From Rugalucina vietnamica (Eukaryota; Mollusca; Bivalvia; Lucinida; Lucinidae): 64,000 bases of DNA. The position numbers were made by a program, and so were the translations under genes. The notes beneath the pieces are model-generated. The model was not told the origin of the DNA and searched no databases. It worked only from the letters and a program-made list of their open reading frames with translations. The DNA lies in assembly GCA_964017185.1 (NCBI GenBank), contig OZ024870.1, positions 24,823,621-24,887,620 on the forward strand. Reading direction: 5' to 3'. Shown one piece after another: positions 34,084 through 46,096 of this stretch; the first letter of the stretch is position 1; every line of letters begins with the position of its first letter.

Positions 34084-34317
34084 CTCGACGCGAGAAAACC
34101 GGTCTTCGGGGTTTCCGACCAGGTCCGACACAAACCGGCCTGTACAAGCTCAGAAAAGAGCTAGAAGCTTGAAATTTCGGATTTCAGTACAAGAGGAATT
34201 GTACTATCCGAGTAGCGAAAACAAAGGCGCTGATCAGCTTCGCGGTTACCGCGAAGCTGATCTGCGCATTTGTTTTCGCCTAGGCAAAAATCCGGTTTTC
34301 TCACGATGCGGCTCATT
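34084..34317. repeat. MITE family 2, complete copy, absent from copy B
   Basis: The left end GCCTCGACGCGAGAAAACCG and the right end CGGTTTTCTCACGATGCGGC are inverted. An internal palindrome GCGCTGATCAGCTTCGCGGT / ACCGCGAAGCTGATCTGCGC spans about 34,227-34,268. Copy B at about 47,190 reads AATGAAATAAGAATC uninterrupted. The flanks ATGAAATA and CATTAATA may be a decayed 8-bp duplication, which would suggest hAT. Confidence 0.8.
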
Positions 34318-34675
34318 AATAAGAATCTATATGGACAAGTTAGCAGGTCGTTAATTGTAGCAGTTTAATGGCGTGTATTTTTATCATCCACCGAATTAGG
34401 AAACCATTTATTTCTTAATGGTATTTGATAGAAAACATGTTGGATTTATTTTTAGTTCGAATACTTAGATTCATTAGAGAGCCATTTTAACATTCCAGTT
34501 GTTGTTTATTGGACACGTCTTGCAAATGACCTATCACTTCTGTCTTCACATGAATCAACTTACATGTAATTCATTGAAGAGTTTGGACAGTCGTAATGCC
34601 AAAATATTCATTTGTTCCACATGTACGAGGACACAACCTAATTTTGAAATGTTTTTGGTTTCAGAAGCACATATT

Positions 34676-34698
34676 GAAATAATAATAATAATAATAAT
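34676..34698. repeat. (AAT)n microsatellite in copy A
   Basis: A short run of AAT units. The equivalent position in copy B (47,535-47,595) has expanded to about 60 bp. Confidence 0.85.
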
Positions 34699-36144
34699 GG
34701 TGTCGAATTGTTTAAGCTTATTCGAAATCTTCCTATTTCATGATTTTCAAAGCAGTATAAGTGGACTGTCTCCATTTCTTTTCAGGTCTTCTTTTGCGGT
34801 GTCTCTTGCTTTGTTAGTTCGGGTTACCAACACGTCTCAGTCTTTGTTCATTGGTTCGTTGTTCAGCTTTTCATAGCCGGCTTGGTATACATTTGCCGTG
34901 TTATGCTGCCTGTGAAATCATATTTACCCATACTTGCCATATGATTGCGTGTCTTGCTACACAGCCTCTTGCATTTCTGTTTCTGCATAAACTTTTAAGG
35001 CAAATATATGTCTACACATCAGGTTTGGCTCACAACCTTATTACAAAAATTAAATAACTTTATTTCAAAACGGTTTCTCATTACTTTGTCCACATACAGC
35101 GACATGACATCAGTTTCTCCGTCATTGGGAGCCCTCAACCACGACGTGATTAGCATCTCTACCTGCTGGGGTCTTGTCTAATCGCAAGGCATTTTGCGAG
35201 ATAACAGTTAATGAAATTTATTTTCGTGTTTTTACGATAGTTGGAAATTCTCCAAGCACACTAACTGTGGAAGTTTGTTGGTTGATTTGGGTTTTAACGT
35301 CCAACTAACAGCTGGAGTCATATGGAGACATTATGTGGAAGTCTGTTTCTTGCATCGTCGTTCCCACTGAGCAAAGAGCGTGTAAGATTTTTTTGTCAAT
35401 ACTGATGCTATATTCCAACAAAACTTATCAAGGCGCCTTTGTCGTCATCGAATTTTCCAATTACAGGCAAAACATTGTCATACACCGCTGTATCTTAGAT
35501 GGAACACGTAACGAACGTCATAAGGGCATTATAGAAAATTACTTTTTAAACCGCTTATCTCCTTAAGTATATATTCCATCAGGATTTTAATTTTAAAAAC
35601 CGACCAAGAGTCATCGTATAAAGCCTAAAATTTGATCTTCATATTGCTTCTTTTAAAACGTCTATCGATTCAAAGCGTCAGCTCAATCAAGGGTTCTAGA
35701 TATCTATTTTTGTTCTAGCAGATTACCTTCACCTTTGCTTGACACAACTCGTCATACCATGAGCTAACGTTTCAAAGACGCTTCATATGTCTTTCCATGT
35801 GGTTATATCAAACAGAACGTTATCTTAAAGCCACCTCTTCTCACTATGTATCAGGTAGTGCATGTTTCAGCTGCATAAACCAGAACTGATGTCTTTAAAG
35901 TACAACTGATGGCAGCCATGAATTATTGTTCTCATGACAAATACATGTATAAACCGTGTTTCACGAACTTTAACTGGTATGAAAATATTTTCTTGACAGA
36001 TGGAACGTGCTTCTTGAATTTTAATTACAATGAAAATGCTGAGGAAGCAGTTCCTAATTACAATACTTGCACTAGTTGTATGGGAGTCCCTAGTCTGGGT
36101 GCAATGCTTACACTATAGGAACTATTGGTGACCATAGTCTGCAT

Positions 36145-36420
36145 CATGGAAACATCTCCGTATGAAAGCTACCCCAGATTTGCACCTTACATATAGTAAA
36201 AATGGGGAAAATCAGGGGTAGGTATGAAATTATCGATTTTTAATATTAATCCATAAAATCATACATTGTGGGTAAATGTTATCATCGAATCGATGTGGTG
36301 ATCATAAAAGATACTCAAACTGCATGATTTTATGGACAACAACTGTAATTAATGTAAAAATACAATCAAAATCAGCTGATCTATAGAAACCTTTGTGCAA
36401 ATGGAGATGTTTCCGTAATG
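36145..36420. repeat. MITE related to family 1, absent from copy B
   Basis: The ends are CATGGAAACATCTCCGTATG and, inverted, CATTACGGAAACATCTCC. A central hairpin reads TAAAATCATACATTGTGGGT against CATGATTTTATGG. Copy B at about 49,411 joins the two flanks directly (CAGTCTAGAAGTCAAGG). The layout matches family 1 but the sequence does not, so it is a sister family. Confidence 0.8.
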
Positions 36421-36539
36421 GGAAGTCAAGGACTCCCAAGAATTGGCATCAGATGCAATGAAGTCAAATGCTCTTGTTACCTTTGTCTTTCATTGAGACA
36501 AGCCGGAATGCTACCGTCTTGAGAAAAAAATGTAAAAGT

Positions 36540-36690
36540 AAGCAATGATCACGAAATGGTGCAATCCGAAAGAAATCCCCACTCTAAAACCGAGGTGGGA
36601 AACTAAGTTGGACAATCAAGTACTTACAAAAAGAGAACATATCATGAGCCGAGTGAGCAACTATTTCCCAATAGTCATCTTGCTCTTCAT
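36540..36690 (-). repeat. Old RT-element tail inherited by unit copies A and B
   Basis: On the plus strand it reads AAGTAAGCAATGATCACGAA, ACCGAGGTGGGAAA, then GAGTGAGCAACTATTTCCCA. The matching stretch in copy B is 49,540-49,655. Since both copies carry it, this insertion preceded the duplication. Confidence 0.6.
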
Positions 36691-37527
36691 GTTTGTTGTC
36701 GAAAAATGTTTTGTGGCGTTTTGTGGTGTATTTTTCCCTGGATGGTGTCTATGGTGGGTCTTTTAATTTCACTGCATTGACTCGTAGCCTTTTTATTCTC
36801 GCTTGCTTCCAATATCGCTAAATGCTACAATTCAAAATGTAATTGTTTACAAGAGTATGAGTCAAATTCTAAATAGAAATTGCATTTTCACATACAAATT
36901 AGGGTTAAACAATAAAAAATAGATGAGATATTTTGTATAAGTCTCAGACTCAGCTTGACTTCCATACATATACGATGCCGCTAGAATATCCTGTTTTACA
37001 CGTTTAACGCATTTGTATTGCTTAAGCATTGTGGCAGATGAAAACAACCTTCTGTCTCGCAGATATGATTCAAACTCTTCGTACCCATTTAAGCAGACAG
37101 AAAAACAACAACATAACTAAATCTTCGAATCTGGAATACTGTAGAATCTTGATTGAAAAAGTACACTATAAAGTGCCAATGGAATTCTAAACTTTCCAAC
37201 GATATAACAAACGAAGGTAAGTTTATAGAAAACATTAATTTAAAAGAACACGAAAGCAAACATCAGATTTGACACGACAATAAACGTTGCATGGAGTATA
37301 CCCAGTGAAAGGTATGTTTGCTGAAAATTATACATGTAAATACCCACTGAATTGAACTACCTATCTTTTTCCATATAATAGCACATCTGCAGTATAAAAA
37401 CATTTTGTTTTAAGGTGGATCGATACCAATTTTTGTTGATAAATAAACTTATAATTTTAAGACAGCTTAAAATACAGGTGGAATGCTACCAAAAAAGCAA
37501 ATAATTTGTGGGGCTATCCATGCCATC

Positions 37528-37876
37528 CACTGCAGAAGCTGAGGGTGAGGTTAGGTACCTGTAAAACCGGTTTAAGCCCGCCAGTAACTTTGTGTTACTG
37601 ATCGTTCCAAGTCGATACTTCTGTGGTGGTTCTTTTTGTTTTATGTCTTGATGTTTAAAATTTTTTGTGCTGTTGGCGCCTTATGTATGTTTTCATATTT
37701 TTAGTTAAGGTAACTGAGTGGCCACCTATTGGGAAAATAGCTGCTCATTCGGCTTACGATATGTTTCATGGTATAAGTACCTGATTGTTAGTTTGGTTTT
37801 TTCCCACCTCGGTTTTTGGAGTGGGGATCTTTTTCTGATTGCGCCTTTTCCTGATCTTTGCCTACTTGTACCTTTT
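37528..37876 (+). mobile_element. 5'-truncated RT-element copy
   Basis: It begins CACTGCAGAAGCTGAGGGTG and continues through the shared 3' untranslated region to CTTTGCCTACTTGTACC and a T run. It is one of the least diverged tails in the window and would serve well for a consensus of the untranslated region. Confidence 0.8.
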
Positions 37877-38415
37877 TAAAAAGTTATCGATTTTCAAAAA
37901 TCAGAAAAATAGACTTTGAAATATTTTCAATTTCATTTTTCACGGAATAGATCTAAAACATGTCAACGGAATGTGTTTTAAACTGTAAATTTATCCACAA
38001 GCTACTTGCCAAATAATAAAAATTGAAAGGTAAAAATGAATATACGCATTCTAGAGCAAAAATACATTTTTTTGCAAAAATATATATATTTTTTTTTTCA
38101 ATTTTTTGAACATAATTGTCTAGTTAGTACATCTCCGAGAATATACTTAGAATGACATAAAACTGCTTTTTGAAAAGGGAAATGATTATCAAATAAGATA
38201 AGGTATAAATTGATAAGTCTTTCCACGCTTTTAAAGCTGCTATAAGCATTTTCTCATCTTTAGTGCCTTGTCACGCTCTGCATGTTCCACAACATGTTGC
38301 TGTATCGCTTTCTGAACCGTTGAATCAGGTGATTTCTTCCGCTCCATCTACCGAAACAGTCTTTGCATATCTGGACTAGGCATATCCAGACACACAGGTT
38401 TGATTTTGGAGTTTC
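37877..38415. other. AT-rich sequence without recognised feature
   Basis: This lies between the retroelement tail and the LINE 5' region. T-rich and A-rich stretches are present near 38,065-38,100. There is no gene. Confidence 0.4.
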
Positions 38416-39225
38416 CTTCTCCTAGATGAATTGCTGGCCACAGCTGAAGAGCTCCATCTACCCTTTCTTAGGTTTTGTTTAGAGACCTGTAAACTCCTAG
38501 GAGGACTGTCAACCAAGACTAATGAGTTCCCCCTGCCCAGCTAGATTTTTGTGTAGAGAACTAGCTTAACTCCTAGATGAGTTGCCTTCCAAGGCTAACG
38601 AGCCCCATCTGCACCGCATGACAACAGGTAGTACTGATTACATGTTACAGTAGCAGTTAAACTGACCTGACCATTACGGTCATCCACTGCATCCAAACCC
38701 AACTCCAGACGTCTTGACCTGTGTCTTGCCTCTGGGCGCAGCTGGGCGAGGACTAGAGAGTGAGGTTGACGTTGCGCACCTCTTCCTCACTATAATCCAA
38801 TTTCATAGCGCATGTCATCTTATTTCTCAACACACAAGCACTTGCATACACAACAATTTCATCACACTTGCACCCACATACCTACAAAGTCCTGTGGCGA
38901 TAGGCGAGTGGCGAAGCAGCAGGTGTAGGACACACTGGGAGCTGTAGTTGCAGACCTGCACACAGGCGGCTCAGTTCTAATGGTCGTTTTCTGTGAGGAG
39001 AAGCAGTAAGCAGAATTCGGCAGTCGGCTGAGCGACTGAGCAGACCTATTTAGGACCGCACTGCTCACCCCCGTAGCATGGGGAAGGGGCTAGAAAAGGT
39101 GCCCTAAACAATTGCCTGCTTCAAACCCCCTGGCTGGTTAACCGCGATCAGCGGGGATCCCCTTAAGCGGTCGAAATACAAAGAAAAAAGCTAGAGTAAT
39201 CCCCTTACGGATTGGCGCATGGAAT
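38416..39225 (+). promoter_or_regulatory. Probable 5' untranslated region of the LINE
   Basis: GC content rises sharply compared with the flanks. Three degenerate repeats of about 70 bp at 38,420-38,620 share TCCTAGATGA / TCCTAGGAGG and GAGCYCCATCTRCCC-like ends; tandem 5' repeats often hold LINE promoters. The stretch from about 38,690 continues without interruption into the coding frame, whose endonuclease reading is already open at 39,140 (IPLRIGAWNVRT at about 39,200). The true 5' end is not fixed. Confidence 0.5.
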
Positions 39226-40863
39226 GTGCGTACTTTAATGGACAATGCTGGGTCAGATAGACCACAGCGTAGAACGGCCCTTGTGGGCAGAGAACTTGGG
39301 AGGTATGATATACAGATAGCTGCATTGAGTGAGACTCGGTTCGCAGATGTTGGGGAGATCAAAGAAGTTGGTGCTGGATACACCTTCTTCTGGAGTGGAC
39401 GCAAAAGTGAAGACAGGCGTGAAGCAGGAGTTGGCTTTGCCATCAAAACAGAACTTGTTGGTAAGCTGTCAGGATTGCCAAAAGGCATTAATGACCGTCT
39501 AATGACATTGAGACTTCCTCTGTCAGGCAATAAACATGCAACTATTGTCAGTGCTTATGCACCCACAATGACCAATCCAGATGAGGTCAAGGACAAGTTC
39601 TATGATGACCTAGACAATGTTATTTCTGCAACACCCCGTACAGACAAGCTTATCCTTCTTGGCGACTTTAATGCCAGAGTGGGTACAGACCACCAGACCT
39701 GGGAAGGAGTTATAGGTCCAGAAGGGGTTGGAAAGTGCAACAGCAATGGTCTCTTGCTTCTCAGGAAGTGTGCTGAACATGACCTTCTAATCACCAACAC
39801 AGTCTTCCGTCTACCTAATAGGAACAAAACATCCTGGATGCATCCCCGTTCCAAACACTGGCATCTCATAGACTATGTCATAGTGCGGAGAACAGACAGG
39901 CAGGATGTTAAAGTGACAAAGACTATGTGTGGTGCAGACTGCTGGACAGATCATAGACTGGTTGTCAGCAAACTCAACCTAAGAATACAGCCTGCGAGGC
40001 GACCTCAAGGCAAGAAAGCTCCTAAGAGACTGGATGTCTCAAAGCTGAATAAAGACAGCATGAGACAAGATTTCTTAACAGACATTTGCAACCAACTGGA
40101 TGCAATGAATCTCAGTTCAGAGGACCCCGAAGAAAACTGGACAGTTTTCCATAAAACAGTTCTTTCTTCAGCTGCAAGCACCTTAGGCCATCCATCTCGC
40201 AAACATCAAGACTGGTTTGATGAGAATGATGACGAAATTCAGAGGCTTCTTGAAGAAAAGCACCGATTGCACAAGGCACATCAAGATGATACTAGCTCAG
40301 TATCAAAGAAAGCAGCCTACAGCAACATTTGTAAGACAGTTCAGACCAAGCTTAGGGACATGCAAGATTCCTGGCTGAGGAAGAAAACAGAAGAAATTCA
40401 GTCTTTTGCGGATAGAAAGGACATGAAGAAATTTCATGATGCACTGAAAACCATTTATGGTCCAAAGAGTTCTGGAGCCACCACATTGCTCAGTGCAGAT
40501 GGAAACACTCTTCTCACAGATAAAGAAGCTATCTTGGAAAGGTGGGCAGAACACTTCAATAGTGTGCTTAATCGACCATCAAGCATCAATGAGGATGCAA
40601 TCGACAGACTTCCACAGATAGAGTGCAATGTTCTGTTAGATGAATTTCCTACCGTTACGGAAACAAGAAAAGCAGTTCAACAACTATCATCTGGCAAAGC
40701 CCCAGGTGCAGATGCAATTCCTGCCGAAGTTTACAAGGCTGGGGGGCTACCCATGGCAGAGAAACTGACAGAGTTGTTTCACTGTATGTGGAGAAAGGAG
40801 GCTATCCCACAAGAATTTAAGGATGCATCCATAATCCATTTGGCTGTCCACCCAGATTCATAG
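39200..40863 (+). pseudogene. LINE endonuclease and N-terminal RT region, truncated by deletion
   Basis: The frame encodes an APE-type endonuclease with the usual motifs: GAWNVRT, LSETRFAD, SAYAPT, LLGDFNARVG (about residue 145 from the GTG at 39,226), TSWMHPRS, IDYVIV and the TDH that completes the active site (about 240). All catalytic positions are intact. It then passes through a coiled linker to the start of RT (SSGKAPGADAIPAEVYK, EFKDASIIHL). The reading changes frame at about 40,840 because roughly 85-100 codons normally present here (RT motifs including the first catalytic Asp) are missing. Vertebrate and invertebrate relatives are often labelled craniofacial development protein 2-like. 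Clade placement (RTE-like or I-like) is uncertain. Confidence 0.85.
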
Positions 40864-42104
40864 CAATGGTGCGGCAGTTTCATGATGGCATGCAGGCACG
40901 TGTGCAAAATGATGGAGAGTTCTCTGAACCATTTGAAGTAACAAATGGGGTCAAACAAGGCTGTGTTCTGGCACCAACACTGTTCAGCATGATGTTTTCT
41001 GCCATGCTAATGGATGCTTTTCAGGACAGTGACACTGGTTTTCCAATCAGGTACCGTTTTGATGGCAACATATTCAACCTCAGAAGGTTGCAAGCCAAAA
41101 CTAAGGTCCAGACTGATGTGCTAGATGAGCTCCTCTATGCAGATGATATGGATAAGAATGCCAGCACAGAGGCAAAAATGCAAAGAGCCATGGATCAAGT
41201 CTCACAGTCATGTGATAACTATGATCTCACAATCAGCACAAAAAAGACAGAGGTTGTACACCAACCAGCGCCCGGAAAGCCATATAATGAACCAACCATC
41301 ACTGTGAATGGGCAAAAACTGAAAGTTGTTGACAAGTTCACCTACCTGGGAAGCACTCTCTCCAGAGCAGTGCATATTGATGATGAGATCACTGCCAGAA
41401 TTGCAAAGGCTAGTGTGGCATTCGGACGACTCCGTGCAAATGTCTGGGAGCGAAATGGAATCAAGCTTGACACCAAGCTGAAAGTCTACAAGGCTGTGGT
41501 ACTGCCAACCCTCTTGTATGCATGTGAGACCTGGACAGTATACCAACGCCATGCAAAGAGACTTAACCATTTCCACTTAAGCTGTTTGAGAAAGTTGTTA
41601 AAAATCAAGTGGCAGGACAAGATTCCAGACACAGAGGTCCTGACGAAAGCAGGGATGCAAAGCATGCATACAGTCTTAAAGCTAGCACAGCTAAGATGGA
41701 CTGGCCATGTTATAAGAATGCCTGATGCGCGACTTCCAAAGAAAGTTTTCTATGGAGAACTACAGGAGGGAAAGCGCTCTCAAGGTGGCCAGAAGAAACG
41801 CTACAAAGACACCCTCAAAGCCTCTCTGAAGGATTTCGAAATACCAATGGGGTCCTGGGAACAGACTGCACAGGAGCGATCAAAGTGGCGAGGTCTCATC
41901 AACAAAGGGGCAGCTCTTTATGAAAAGAAGAGAATCTGTGAAGCTGAAAGAAAGCGAAGAGAGCGCAAAGCCAAAACAAATGTGCCACCATCAGACTCTA
42001 TGACATTGACTTGCTCTACTTGCAACCGACAGTTTAGAGCCAGAATTGGCCTAGTCAGCCATCAAAGAACTCACCAACACACATCAGCACTATTCAAGAA
42101 ATAA
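40840..42104 (+). pseudogene. LINE C-terminal RT and C2H2 finger region
   Basis: After the deletion join the reading FGCPPRFIAMVRQFHDGMQA resumes at 40,840 and runs to the stop at 42,102. It keeps the RT motifs NGVKQGCVLAPTLFS and LLYADDMD (second and third catalytic Asp), then the thumb-like YLGSTLSR, a domain with WTGHVIRMPDARLPKK and KRYKDTLKASL, a basic stretch ERKRRERKAK, and a final finger starting CSTCNRQF that fits C-x2-C-x12-H-x3-H. The element cannot reverse transcribe because the first RT half is missing, yet both flanks of the gap are otherwise little decayed, so the deletion looks recent. Confidence 0.85.
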
Positions 42105-42720
42105 TGATGGTCTTTCTCATTAGTGAGAGACGAACTATCAAGCATTTTCTCACACCCACCTTTTACAAAGATGCATATCCCTGCGTATAATCAAACCTCA
42201 TTTTTTTCTCAAAAATAAGTTTTAAAGCATGTGACGTACGGATGTTTAGATTAGAAAATTACCAATCTGATGATACCAAAATTATTAAATTCTGATTAAT
42301 ATTATGTGAGATACAAGTCCCAAACCACCACTTGCCGCACGTCGCGGTCATATAGTCCCGACAATTACTATGCTATAGTAACATTTTAAAAGCTTTAACT
42401 TGAATCTAAAAATTATTATTTCCCTTTCAATACTGGCTGGATCTGAGTCAGAGGAGGCTTTCTAGTCAGAGAATTCAAAACATCTGTTCCGTTATTAATA
42501 TTTTTAAATAAAAAAGATCAAAGCAAGCAGCAATTTCGATTCATTTTCATTATTCCATTCTTCTTGCTTCTTCTAATTATTACATACGTAACAATTCGGC
42601 CACTATATGATTTTCATCACAATTTATGTTATCGATTTTAGATCATCCAAATTTCACAAGTATTTTGGGCTCATTACCATGATTACAGTTGTCTTACTTA
42701 TTACTATCGACAGCCCTTAA
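42105..42720. other. LINE 3' region and right flank of the insertion in copy B
   Basis: The first about 60 bp (ATGGTCTTTCTCATTAGTGA, GAGACGAACTATC) look like the LINE 3' untranslated end. There is no poly-A. The remaining about 550 bp is AT-rich, matches nothing else in the window that I could see, and stops where the unit resumes near 42,722. Confidence 0.45.
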
Positions 42721-43109
42721 CTCAGTATGATAATAAGCAACTGACAAAACAATGTCTGACACGATTAAACATTTCTGGTTCGACAAGTGTGTTTCTAAAC
42801 ATTTCTGATGCAACAAGTATGTTTCGATAGAAAACATGCTAAATACTTCGGTGAAAAACACAAAGTTAACGCGGTTCAGTTTTTGGCGGAAATTTTAAAA
42901 TTCTTATTGCTTCTCCACGATGCTTTTGTCGGTCTACCAAGGCCCTTGCTTTTACTGACGATGTGCGTTTAGAAACCATTGTTAACGCAATTAAAGCCGC
43001 ACAATCACAAATGGAACATTGACATTTTGAATATGGTAAGCAATGATCAGGAAATGGTAAAATCAGAACCAGTCTCACTTTAAAAACGGAGATAAAAATA
43101 CAATGGAAT

Positions 43110-43315
43110 GAAAATCAGGTACTGATGCAAAGAGCGTTCGCTTAGGGGGGGGGGACATGTCGTGGGTTTGATCTCAAGCCGCGTCATACCAGAGCCGTTA
43201 AAATGGTAAAGTGGCTACCTCCCTTGGCGCTTAGCATTATAAGGCCTGCACTAGACCAAGCCGGTCATGTGGTGACAAATGTTTATCCTGACATAATGAA
43301 GGCAAACCGCTTATA
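43110..43315 (+). repeat. SINE-derived segment in unit copy B
   Basis: A tRNA-like head (AAAGAGCGTTCGCTTAGG ... GTGGGTTTGATCTCAAG, B-box-like) is followed by GTGGCTACCTCCCTTGGCGC and a tail near TAATGAAGGCAAACC. It is shared with D and E, so it was part of the ancestral unit. A G run interrupts the head at 43,146-43,154. Confidence 0.6.
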
Positions 43316-43881
43316 GGGGAATATTTAATAATATAATTAAGAAAAAGTAATCACATGATTGCCTTATATGTATTGAAGTCTTAGAAAAAAACTATTCACA
43401 ATAAAAAATGTTCATCATATATAAGGTATCTTGAAAATAAAAATGCTAAATCTTTGGAACACAGACAGAGTAGGAACTTAATTTAATAAGTTATCTACAA
43501 AAAATCAAACTAAAGACACTTCTAAAAGAGATGCATATGCGGTCAGTGAAAGGTCAGTGCTGAAAACGACGGGTATAGAGACATTAACCAACAATCCATT
43601 ATTTAAATTACAATCGCCCTAGATGAAATTGTATTTCTTGATGCTCTTCGTTTCCCGATGGGCGCAGCGACGTAAAAGCCAGCCAGTTGTTTGTTAACTC
43701 TTATTGGCGTGCCGTCGGTCGCGTATCGCCATGCGTTAAGCGCGAAAATTTGACGATATGGCTCTTCCAAAACTCCGTTGAGTCGTATTTCATGTCAAAT
43801 AACCTGAAAATTAGCGATGGTATGTGACAATAAAAAACTGATTCTTGATTTATAAGATAAATGTAAAATGTGAACATACGT

Positions 43882-44018
43882 ATTAAGCTTTCACTGAATG
43901 ATAAAACAAAAACATTAATTGGTTCAATGTCTCTGCGAAGCCCTTCGGGCTTCGGGCTTTTCAGACATCAAAACAGCCTAATGTTCTTCATCATCCAATG
44001 AAAGCTAAAACTCTAAAT
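43882..44018. repeat. Hairpin element within unit (copy B)
   Basis: Arms TTAAGCTTTCACTGAATGAT and ATCCAATGAAAGCTAAAA surround AATGTCTCTGCGAAGCCC / GGGCTTTTCAGACATC. The loop has a small duplication of CTTCGGG compared with copy A. Confidence 0.7.
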
Positions 44019-45863
44019 TTCGATTCTAAATATGACTGCTGAGATCAAAGCATGTCCTACAGATAAAATGTATGTCTAGTATTTTGGCCTTACATGAGCC
44101 AGCACATAAGATAAACGCCAGTCCTTTAGTTTTTGCTTGGAAATTTCATTTGATAGAGCCTGTCGCTACAGCTTAAAAAGGTTTCTGATATACAAACTTT
44201 CTGAGCCTGACAAAATTACTGTTTTCAAACAAGGGTGTGGTTTAACAAAAGTTAGAAATGCATTATGAAAATGCATTACACGTGTTAGATTTAGGTTCTG
44301 TATTTGACGTCAGTGCTAGGTGAATTTTATTTTATTCAAAGTGTTTGTATAAGGACCGAGATAATGTATTGCAAAATGCCAAACCATCATCACATTTCCA
44401 CAATGGATTAATTCAATCTCATATAGACATAAGACGGATCTGAAAGTGCAATAAGTGGTTTACAGATTCTGAAGCAATCATCTCTTAAGGAGAGACTAGT
44501 AATTCTGTAGAGTAAAGAAAATCAAGCCTGAAGCCCTTGGAGATGAAAGCCAAATCATAATTTTTCAAAGACGTAATAAATACGTTTTCATCGACGCTCA
44601 AAATACATGTTAGACATTTTTTTTATCAATTAATAAATCAATAAATTAATTAAATTAGAGTTTATTTGTATTTTCTTTGCTGTCTAAGATCCTGAAAATC
44701 CATTGGTTCTGACTAGTTTGTCACTGAGTAAAATATTGCTTATTACAAATAGAATTACAGTCACGAACGTAATTATTCAACACCATTATCATTGAATCCC
44801 CATAAGTTTATACCATAAGCAGCAATTGTTAATAACAAATAAATATCAAATGATGAAAACCTTAACCACCTTCACCAAAGCAGATCTACTATTAGCCAAT
44901 AATTTGCCATCAATAAACATGACATAACCCCATAAGACACCTCGATGCAAGCTTTTATATGAATGATTCCAAATTCAAAATTGCGACTTGCTGCACCCCT
45001 AAGGTCGATACCTTAGTACGTCACTCGTTCTATAGGAGCTGAGCAAACTATTTTTAGTTTATAGTTTTAGGTGATATTGAAGGCACAACACATCACAAGG
45101 AAACAAATAAAAACTGTTCAAGCATGAATATGGGCAAGTATTCATGCAAAAGTAGCAGTGCTTTGTGAAGTTTGTCTAAAACTCTGTCTGTTCCGCTTGA
45201 GGGTGAATTCATATATTAAGGATAGCTGCAAACTGTGTTTTATCAAGCTATAAACACTAAGTGACTTCACTAAATTATCGCAACAATGCCATTTAGGTGG
45301 CTGAAATCGGATGGATTGAAATGTGTGAAAATTTACTTCTTCGGATCCAAAATTTCCCCCATAGCAATAAGCAGCACAAGATCAATAAACACATATTTTT
45401 TTTTCAACTGCTTCATTTTTTGACATCTTGTGCGAGGCTGTAACAGCTGAAATGTAAACAAAAACAGATGTACAGAGAGCAAAATCTTTCTGTTGTTTAT
45501 GACTGAAAAAAGCAATACTTTGTCTGCAGTACAAAAATAATAGTGGAAATACTTAAAATAGGCATTCGAATAAGTTTTTGATATGGAACTTTCCTGTTTG
45601 AAACAGATTTTCTTTCATTTTGATTCGCAATATGACAGTGAAAAAATTCCCCAATGTCACATAACGAAAGGTGATGTTCCTACTTGACATGGAACAAAAC
45701 AAACATGGTATCGACTTTATGTGTGTATCGACTTTAAGGGGTTGAACGCTAATTCCCATAGGCTTTGATGAACTTTTATGCTTACAAATAGCTTTGTATT
45801 TTGTAGTATCATGCTGTTATTGTTTCCACAAATAAGAAATTTATTAGGCGTTGGCAATTTTGG

Positions 45864-45918
45864 AGTGGGAATTTCTTTCTGATTGTGTCGTTTCCTGATC
45901 ATTGCCTACTTTTACCTT
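45864..45918 (+). repeat. Ancient RT-element tail inside the unit
   Basis: It reads TTTTGGAGTGGGAATTTC, GATTGTGTCGTTTCCTGATC and ATTGCCTACTTTTACC, a diverged version of the family terminus. Copy A carries it at about 32,970-33,024, where the family-1 MITE has landed in it. Confidence 0.6.
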
Positions 45919-46035
45919 TTGAAATGACGTATATTAAGGAATAAATGATAACGTCTAAGGTAGTAGAAACAATTTTATTATATGGCAAGTGATGAAATAT
46001 AGAGAAATATGTATTAAATATAACCAATATTTGAA

Positions 46036-46096
46036 AAAGTTATATTTTCACATGTGAAAATATAAAAAAGTTATATTTTCACATGTGAAAATATAA
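46036..46096. repeat. Two tandem perfect palindromes
   Basis: TATATTTTCACATGTGAAAA followed by TATA occurs twice, about 34 bp apart (46,040-46,063 and 46,073-46,096). Each 24-bp copy is its own reverse complement around CATG. Copy A lacks the duplication and the surrounding segment. Confidence 0.8.

Larger units (their letters stand above)
27880..37185 (+). repeat. Large tandem unit, copy A
   Basis: The unit begins near AGTTTATAGAAAATCCTGAT and ends near TCTCAGACTCAGCTTGACTT (36,940), and it aligns in order with copy B. Once the mariner element, three family-1-type MITEs, one family-2 MITE and a retroelement tail found only here are subtracted, the unit is about 6.5 kb. It has no long open frame that is conserved between copies. 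Positions 27,760-27,880 duplicate 28,660-28,800, so a smaller local duplication precedes it. Its origin (satellite-like expansion, dead large element or segmental duplication) is not settled by the sequence. Confidence 0.8.
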
